Shown here: piece after piece, positions 1 to 3,833 of the stretch | Layout: each line of letters begins with the position of its first letter | How positions within the stretch are numbered: the first letter of the stretch is position 1 | NCBI GenBank assembly: GCA_031411055.1 | Contig: JANOAI010000152.1 | Span: 1-6,333, forward strand | Direction: 5' to 3' | From: JAIYDQ01 sp031411055 | Lineage (GTDB): Bacteria > Planctomycetota > Planctomycetia > Pirellulales > Pirellulaceae | Length of the DNA: 6,333 bases | The notes under the pieces: generated by a model | What the model saw: only the letters and a program-made list of their open reading frames with translations | Database searches by the model: none | What the model was told of the DNA's origin: nothing | Made by a program: the position numbers and the translations under genes

Positions 1-118
1 GGAGGGTCGATGGCGAGGTACGAGCCAGCGGGGAGGGTGAGATTTCGAATGTTTCGTGACCATATTCCCTCCCCTCGTCGTCGTTCCTCCTCCTCGACCC
101 TCCCAAAAGGGAGGGTGA
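1..118. repeat. Paired inverted GGGAGGGT modules (REP-like extragenic element)
   Basis: A module GGAGGGTCGA, 19 bases, GGGGAGGG lies at 1-37 on the plus strand. The same module, GGGAGGGTCGA, 19 bases, GGGGAGGG, lies at 104-67 on the minus strand, with the same 19-base interior length. The outer arms 1-10 and 94-103 are perfect reverse complements. The interiors agree at about 10 of 19 positions (shared core ACGA). A further GGGAGGGTGA at 109-118 pairs with 97-104 to make an 8-bp stem with an AAAA loop (105-108), and the same 10-mer also ends module 1 (31-40). The arrangement resembles repetitive extragenic palindromes. I recall similar GGGAGGGT-type intergenic repeats in planctomycetes, but this window cannot show copy number. 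The 97-116 hairpin could also act in transcript termination or stability for a gene left of the window. Confidence 0.7.
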
Positions 119-143
119 AGTCAGGAAAGTAGATGGCATTGGG

Positions 144-180
144 CGCTAGCCGACTTTATCATTCTTGAAATTGGCTAGCG
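144..180. repeat. CGCTAGCC/GGCTAGCG inverted repeat upstream of the beta-propeller gene
   Basis: CGCTAGCC (144-151) and GGCTAGCG (173-180) form a perfect 8-bp stem around a 21-base loop. The repeat ends 27 bases before the start codon at 208, so it would lie in the 5' leader if transcription begins upstream. The right arm continues as GACTCAGGCTC, and the left arm is followed by a similar GACT. It could be an operator-like site, a leader structure, or another dispersed extragenic repeat; the sequence alone does not decide. Confidence 0.5.
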
Positions 181-207
181 ACTCAGGCTCAAAAGATCCT
201 ATCTGTA

Positions 208-1425
208 ATGCAAAGATTAAACGTGGTTATCCGTACTGCGATCTCGGTGCTGATTCCGCTGATTGCCATAAGTGTTTTACATGCTGAAGATTGGCCTACA
301 TGGCGAGGCATTCATCGTGATGGAATTTCAACCGAAACGGATTGGACGACGAATTGGGGAGAAGCCGGTCCCAAAATCCGCTGGAGGTACAACGTCGGTA
401 CAGGTTTCTCTTCGATCGCCATATCGAAAGGCAAAGCTTTGTCGCTCGGCAATCAGGATGACACGGATTCGCTCTTATGTCTCAAGGTAGAAAACGGGAA
501 GCGCCTCTGGCGGTACGATTATCCTGCTCCGCTCGACGACAACAACTTCGATGGCGGGCCCACCTCGACGCCCACCGTTGATGAGGATCGCGTCTACATA
601 CTCAGCCGTGCCGGGAACCTCGTCTGTCTCGATTTAGAATCAGGCAAAGTCCATTGGACAAAAAATCTTCCGGCAGAAACGGGTGTTGAAGTACCTGGCT
701 GGGGCTTTGCCAGTTCACCACTAGTGGTCGATTCCCATCTCATCTTGAATGTAGGGCAATCGGGAATGAAGCTCGACAAAATGACAGGTGAAGTAGTCTG
801 GCAATCAGAAGGCGAAGCGGCCTATATGACTCCGCTAGCTATTGAAGTGGGCACCAAGCCTTTGTTGATTATCGCGTCAGGGAAATTCTATCAAGGGATT
901 GATCGCGAAACGGGCGAACAACTTTGGAAACAGCGATGGCTTACAAATTTCGGTTGCAACGCATCCGATCCCATTTTTCACGACGGTAAGTTATTCATTT
1001 CATCCGGCTACAATCGAGGCTCTGCTTTGCTCGATATCTCGTCGGATTCGGCTCAGATCTTGTGGGAGACTAAAGAATTTCAGAATCAATGGAGTTCAAG
1101 CATTCTCTTGAATGGATTCCTTTACGGTGTCGATGGCAACGATACGGGCGAACGCTTTTTTAAGTGCCTCGATTTTAAAACTGGGGAAGTTCGCTGGTCC
1201 GTTGATGGGCTTGGTTCAGCGTCCTTCATTGCCGCAGCCAACAAGCTGATCATCTTGAGCGATCAAGGTGAACTCGTAATCGCCAATGCCTCATCGGAAA
1301 ATTTCAAGCCAATTGCTCGAGCGTCTATCTTGACCGGCAAATGTTGGACTTCGCCCGTGCTTTCGAATGGTCATTTGTTTGCTCGTAATGCCGCCGGCGA
1401 CGTTGTTTGCGTAGACCTTCGATGA
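208..1425 (+). CDS. Exported PQQ-type beta-propeller repeat protein (BamB-like fold)
   Basis: A complete 405-residue protein. Residues 1-26 form a Sec signal peptide (R3, R9, hydrophobic core about 11-24, likely cleavage VLHA|EDW), so the mature protein is exported. It opens with DWPTWRGIHRDG (28-39), the typical start of planctomycete PQQ-like propeller proteins. Blade-closing strands of the form 'L.CLD..TG...W' follow at 89-101, 138-150, 188-198, 230-240, 274-286 and 318-330. The last strand, VVCVDLR (399-405), probably closes the ring. This matches the PQQ-binding-like/BamB beta-propeller superfamily. The repeats show the fold only: I see no dehydrogenase domain, catalytic motif or c-type heme CXXCH, so enzyme activity is not implied. 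Similar proteins are numerous in planctomycetes and mostly lack an assigned substrate. The ATG at 208 fits the signal peptide, although no clear Shine-Dalgarno site precedes it. It appears monocistronic, since 328 bases separate it from the next gene. Confidence 0.93.
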   Translation: MQRLNVVIRTAISVLIPLIAISVLHAEDWPTWRGIHRDGISTETDWTTNWGEAGPKIRWRYNVGTGFSSIAISKGKALSLGNQDDTDSLLCLKVENGKRLWRYDYPAPLDDNNFDGGPTSTPTVDEDRVYILSRAGNLVCLDLESGKVHWTKNLPAETGVEVPGWGFASSPLVVDSHLILNVGQSGMKLDKMTGEVVWQSEGEAAYMTPLAIEVGTKPLLIIASGKFYQGIDRETGEQLWKQRWLTNFGCNASDPIFHDGKLFISSGYNRGSALLDISSDSAQILWETKEFQNQWSSSILLNGFLYGVDGNDTGERFFKCLDFKTGEVRWSVDGLGSASFIAAANKLIILSDQGELVIANASSENFKPIARASILTGKCWTSPVLSNGHLFARNAAGDVVCVDLR

Positions 1426-1464
1426 TCTAAGTCACATGGCTCTGTCCCGACAAATTCGATCTTG

Positions 1465-1504
1465 AACGCTGGCGCAAGTTCAATGCTAGCGTTTAAAACT
1501 TGCG
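1465..1504. repeat. Two mutually exclusive hairpins downstream of the beta-propeller gene
   Basis: AACGCTGGC (1465-1473) pairs with GCTAGCGTT (1485-1493) over 9 bp with one G-T wobble and an 11-base loop. CGCAAGTT (1473-1480), mostly in that loop, pairs perfectly with AACTTGCG (1497-1504) across a 16-base loop. The two stems interleave, so only one can form at a time. There is no U-run directly after either stem, so a classical intrinsic terminator is not supported. The position, 40 bases after the stop codon, would suit a 3'-end processing or stability structure. Confidence 0.5.
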
Positions 1505-1741
1505 GCGATTTGGCTCGGAAGCAAGGCAATTCTTTGGCTGATACGCTCGGTTCCTTCGATGGTATCGCAACCTGACGATGCAAAGCGATCGTCGTCGTGA
1601 CCAAAAGACAAAAAGCAATGCGACTGGGATCTATTCCTGTTCGCTCTGGACTTGCGCTTTTCATTTTGACTAGAACCCCTTCTTTAACAGCCTGGTCACG
1701 CATTCGATGTAGGAAGCGGGCCAGAAGTCATTGTAACTTGC

Positions 1742-1745
1742 GGAG
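1742..1745 (+). promoter_or_regulatory. Ribosome binding site GGAG that decides the start at 1754
   Basis: GGAG at 1742-1745 lies 8 bases before ATG 1754. It overlaps the in-frame GTG at 1745, which has no purine-rich site of its own at useful spacing. This favours ATG 1754 and shortens the protein by three residues. Confidence 0.6.
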
Positions 1746-1753
1746 TGCCAGTC

Positions 1754-2806
1754 ATGGGCTTTCGAATCGGTATATGCGGTGCGTGTCTTTGTATTGCGAT
1801 CTCGAGCTCTCTCAGCTTGGGTCAACAAAATTCGCCGATTCCCGCCAAGCGATCCTCTGGCGCGACGACAACTCCGCGGAAATCGGAACCGACCCCAGCC
1901 GCAAAGCCTGGAACAGATCCGGTCACACCTGCCGCGAGACCCGCGGCAAAGCCAGTGACATCGCAAGCTACTACGCAGCCAGCCCCGAAGTCAAAAACAA
2001 CGGTCGTCTCGACAAAGAGAACGCCTACTCCGGCCGCGCCGACCGGCGAACAATACTTGTTACGGTACAACTTGTTGCCAAAGACGAAGATCGTCAGTGA
2101 AGTAACGCATTTGGCGAAAACAAACACGAAGGTCAATGATGTTGAGCAGTCGAGTCAGTCACGTACCGTGAGTCGAAAGGTTTGGACGGTAACCGAAGTC
2201 GCGTCGAATGGTGATATGACGTTCGTCCATCAAGTCGACTCGGTCGACATGTCCCAAAGAATTGGCGAAGGCGAAGAGATCCATTACAACTCCAAGACAG
2301 ACACCCAGCCGCTTGAGATTTTTGCAAAAGTCGCCGAGACGATTGGCAAGCCGATTGCGACTGTCACGATTTCGCCATCCGGTCAAGTTGTGAGTCGAAG
2401 TGAGGAAGCGCAGGGGGCCAATCTTGGGATGGGGGACATCACTATTCCGATGCCCGAACAAGCCATTCAAATTGGCGATCAGTGGGAAACCTCGCGTGAG
2501 ATTCGTATTCGACGTCCGGATGGGACACCCAAAAATGTGAAAGTCCGCGAACTCTACACGCTAGAAAAAGTCAGTGCGGGTGTGGCTTCAATCTCCATTC
2601 GATCCGAGCCGCTTACGCCGCTGACTGAACCCGAAGTCGAGGCTCAAGTTCTCCAACAAATGAGCAACGGGCAAATCCGTTTCGACCTCGATTCAGGACG
2701 GCTGATTTCGAAGAATCTTACCTGGGATAAAACCGTTGTCGGCTTTAGCGGTGCGGGAAGCGTAATGGACTATTCGGCTCGTTTCGATGAAGTGGTTGAA
2801 AAATAG
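1754..2806 (+). CDS. Exported conserved hypothetical protein with Pro/Ala/Thr/Lys-rich linker (possibly DUF6263-like)
   Basis: A complete 350-residue protein. Residues 1-23 look like a Sec signal peptide (MGFRIG, hydrophobic core, SLSLG|QQ). The cysteines at 8, 11 and 13 do not form a good lipobox. Residues about 26-98 are a low-complexity linker rich in Pro, Ala, Thr and Lys, as seen between an envelope anchor or signal and a folded domain. Residues 100-350 form one folded domain, predominantly beta by its alternating pattern, with segments LLRYNLLPKTKIVSEV (102-117), KVWTVTEV (142-149), QIGDQWE (239-245) and LDSGRLISKNLTW (312-324). I recognise it as a type common in planctomycetes and think of DUF6263, but cannot confirm the family. 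No catalytic motif is visible. Function is unknown; a periplasmic or surface role is inferred from the signal and linker. Its 3' end faces the minus-strand gene ending at 2833, with 26 bases between the stop codons. Confidence 0.85.
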   Translation: MGFRIGICGACLCIAISSSLSLGQQNSPIPAKRSSGATTTPRKSEPTPAAKPGTDPVTPAARPAAKPVTSQATTQPAPKSKTTVVSTKRTPTPAAPTGEQYLLRYNLLPKTKIVSEVTHLAKTNTKVNDVEQSSQSRTVSRKVWTVTEVASNGDMTFVHQVDSVDMSQRIGEGEEIHYNSKTDTQPLEIFAKVAETIGKPIATVTISPSGQVVSRSEEAQGANLGMGDITIPMPEQAIQIGDQWETSREIRIRRPDGTPKNVKVRELYTLEKVSAGVASISIRSEPLTPLTEPEVEAQVLQQMSNGQIRFDLDSGRLISKNLTWDKTVVGFSGAGSVMDYSARFDEVVEK

Positions 2807-2832
2807 AGCAACGGCCAGAGAAATGCGGCTCA

Positions 2833-3780
2833 TCATTCCGCATACAAAAGAGTACTTGCAACCGTGTCTCGCAATTTTCCGGAGAGTATCGCTGACAGCT
2901 TGTCAACGGTAGTATTGATCGGCGAAAGTTGCCCTTTCATTCCAGTATACGGTTCAGCAACGAAGAAGCGCTGACTCAAAAAACAAAGTGCTTGTAAGGA
3001 GGGACGTTTGTTGCTGTCCCGATTGTATTCAAATTCTGGGTCTTTGACGGCGCCTTCGTGCAGTGCGTTTACTACTTCGATAATGGTTTGTTTGGCCGCG
3101 TCGACCGTCTTTTGCTGCTTAATCGATAATTGGGTATCCACGTTCGACGCAGAACTCGATCGTCCAAGGTCGATTGCTGGATAGATTCCCTCAACGGCGA
3201 TCCGTCGTAAGACAAAGATTTTGGTCTCGACATCTGAGTAGTCGATCGAGTCGGTAACGACAATTGTCGTCAATTGCTTTGAGAGAGACTCATCGCCTCG
3301 GAATCGCCGCAACGATTCACGAAAGAGATTCAGAAACCGTTCACTTGTACTTGCGACAAAGAACACAACATGTTTTCCGTCCGAGTTACTGATGGCCGAA
3401 TTTAAAATCTCTTCATTGACAGCTGCAACGGTGTGCTTTTCTGTCAGTGCTGGCAATACTTCCGTTAACTCCGCTAAACGAATCTCGATATCCGATAGAC
3501 CTTCATCATGATAGAACAGCACTCGAAGCTTTTCGCTTGGATGATGAACGTATCGATAGGCAATCTCGGATCCCAGAACCGTAGCTCCTGATTTCGCATC
3601 GCCCGTGATGAGCACATCGCTTCCCTGTGCAATTGGTGTGAACAAGTCAACGGCCTTAATCCCGGTACTCAGCCATCGACGAGCGGGAGTTCGACTCTTG
3701 GTTGAAATGTACAACGCAATGAAAGCAGCTAAGCCTAGAGCGACGATCAAACCGATCGATACAATCTTAGTTAAGTTCAT
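2833..3780 (-). CDS. Membrane-anchored, degenerate F1 ATP synthase beta-like protein (putative pseudo-ATPase)
   Basis: A 315-residue protein. Residues 5-26 form one hydrophobic segment, followed by K28, R30, R34 and R35. This predicts a signal anchor with the soluble part in the cytoplasm. Residues 39-315 follow the F1 beta subunit in order: TGIKAVDLFTPIAQG (39-53), P-loop region GDAKSGAT (60-67), HDEG (91-94, in place of GER), strand HVVFFVAS (137-144, in place of VLFFVDN), EGIYPAID (197-204) and the beta-type signature FLSQRFFVAEPYTG (267-280). Key changes are Walker A Lys to Ala66, Walker B Asp to Ala143, no arginine after the Glu93 position, and no DELSEED segment (240-262 differs). The N-terminal barrel of about 130 residues is absent; AtpD is usually 460-480 residues. 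Hydrolysis is therefore unlikely. ATG 3780 has GGAA 7 bases upstream and clears the upstream gene by 53 bases. An in-frame start at 3891 would overlap that gene. Function is unknown; the lack of stops argues against a pseudogene. Confidence 0.85.
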   Translation of the reverse strand: MNLTKIVSIGLIVALGLAAFIALYISTKSRTPARRWLSTGIKAVDLFTPIAQGSDVLITGDAKSGATVLGSEIAYRYVHHPSEKLRVLFYHDEGLSDIEIRLAELTEVLPALTEKHTVAAVNEEILNSAISNSDGKHVVFFVASTSERFLNLFRESLRRFRGDESLSKQLTTIVVTDSIDYSDVETKIFVLRRIAVEGIYPAIDLGRSSSASNVDTQLSIKQQKTVDAAKQTIIEVVNALHEGAVKDPEFEYNRDSNKRPSLQALCFLSQRFFVAEPYTGMKGQLSPINTTVDKLSAILSGKLRDTVASTLLYAE

Positions 3781-3787
3781 AGATATT

Positions 3788-3791
3788 TTCC
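3788..3791 (-). promoter_or_regulatory. Weak ribosome binding site for the F1-beta-like gene
   Basis: On the minus strand GGAA (3791-3788) stands 7 bases before ATG 3780. It is short but well spaced. Together with the membrane segment beginning at residue 5, it supports this start over the upstream one at 3891. Confidence 0.4.
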
Positions 3792-3833
3792 GGATGGCCG
3801 CGATCGCATTTCGTAAACATTGAACAACCTTCG

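Larger units (their letters stand above)
1426..1753. other. Intergenic spacer without a convincing gene
   Basis: This 328-base stretch between the two plus-strand genes holds the alternative hairpins at 1465-1504 and a 9-mer AACTTGCGG that occurs twice (1497-1505 and 1735-1743). The second copy overlaps the ribosome binding site of the next gene. I see no sigma-70-like promoter with good spacing: TTGACT at 1666-1671 has no matching -10 about 17 bases on. A 110-codon frame on the minus strand (1371-1703) runs back into the beta-propeller gene and has no family features, so it is not called. The segment 1440-1520, read on the minus strand, has the look of dispersed planctomycete intergenic repeats, but this is an impression only. 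Confidence 0.6.

Noticed and set aside
1666..1694. A sigma-70 promoter with TTGACT at 1666-1671 for the linker gene
   Set aside because: There is no -10-like hexamer at 16-18 bases; TTTAAC at 1683-1688 is only 11 bases away.
1371..1703. 110-codon minus-strand frame in the spacer
   Set aside because: It overlaps the 3' end of the beta-propeller gene, shows no recognisable family, and crosses the hairpin region.
1745..1753. GTG start at 1745 for the linker protein
   Set aside because: The GGAG at 1742-1745 overlaps this GTG and is correctly spaced for ATG 1754, which also gives a normal signal peptide.
1597..2136. Long alternative frames over the 5' part of the linker gene on both strands
   Set aside because: They are frame shadows of the repetitive Pro/Ala/Thr/Lys codons. 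Their translations are rich in Arg, Cys and Ser without domain features.
2807..2832. A bidirectional terminator between the converging genes
   Set aside because: The 26-base gap has no convincing inverted repeat or T-run.
2833..3780. Reading the F1-beta-like gene as a pseudogene of atpD
   Set aside because: The frame is intact over 315 codons, has its own start and membrane segment, and shows precise active-site substitutions rather than frameshifts or stops.
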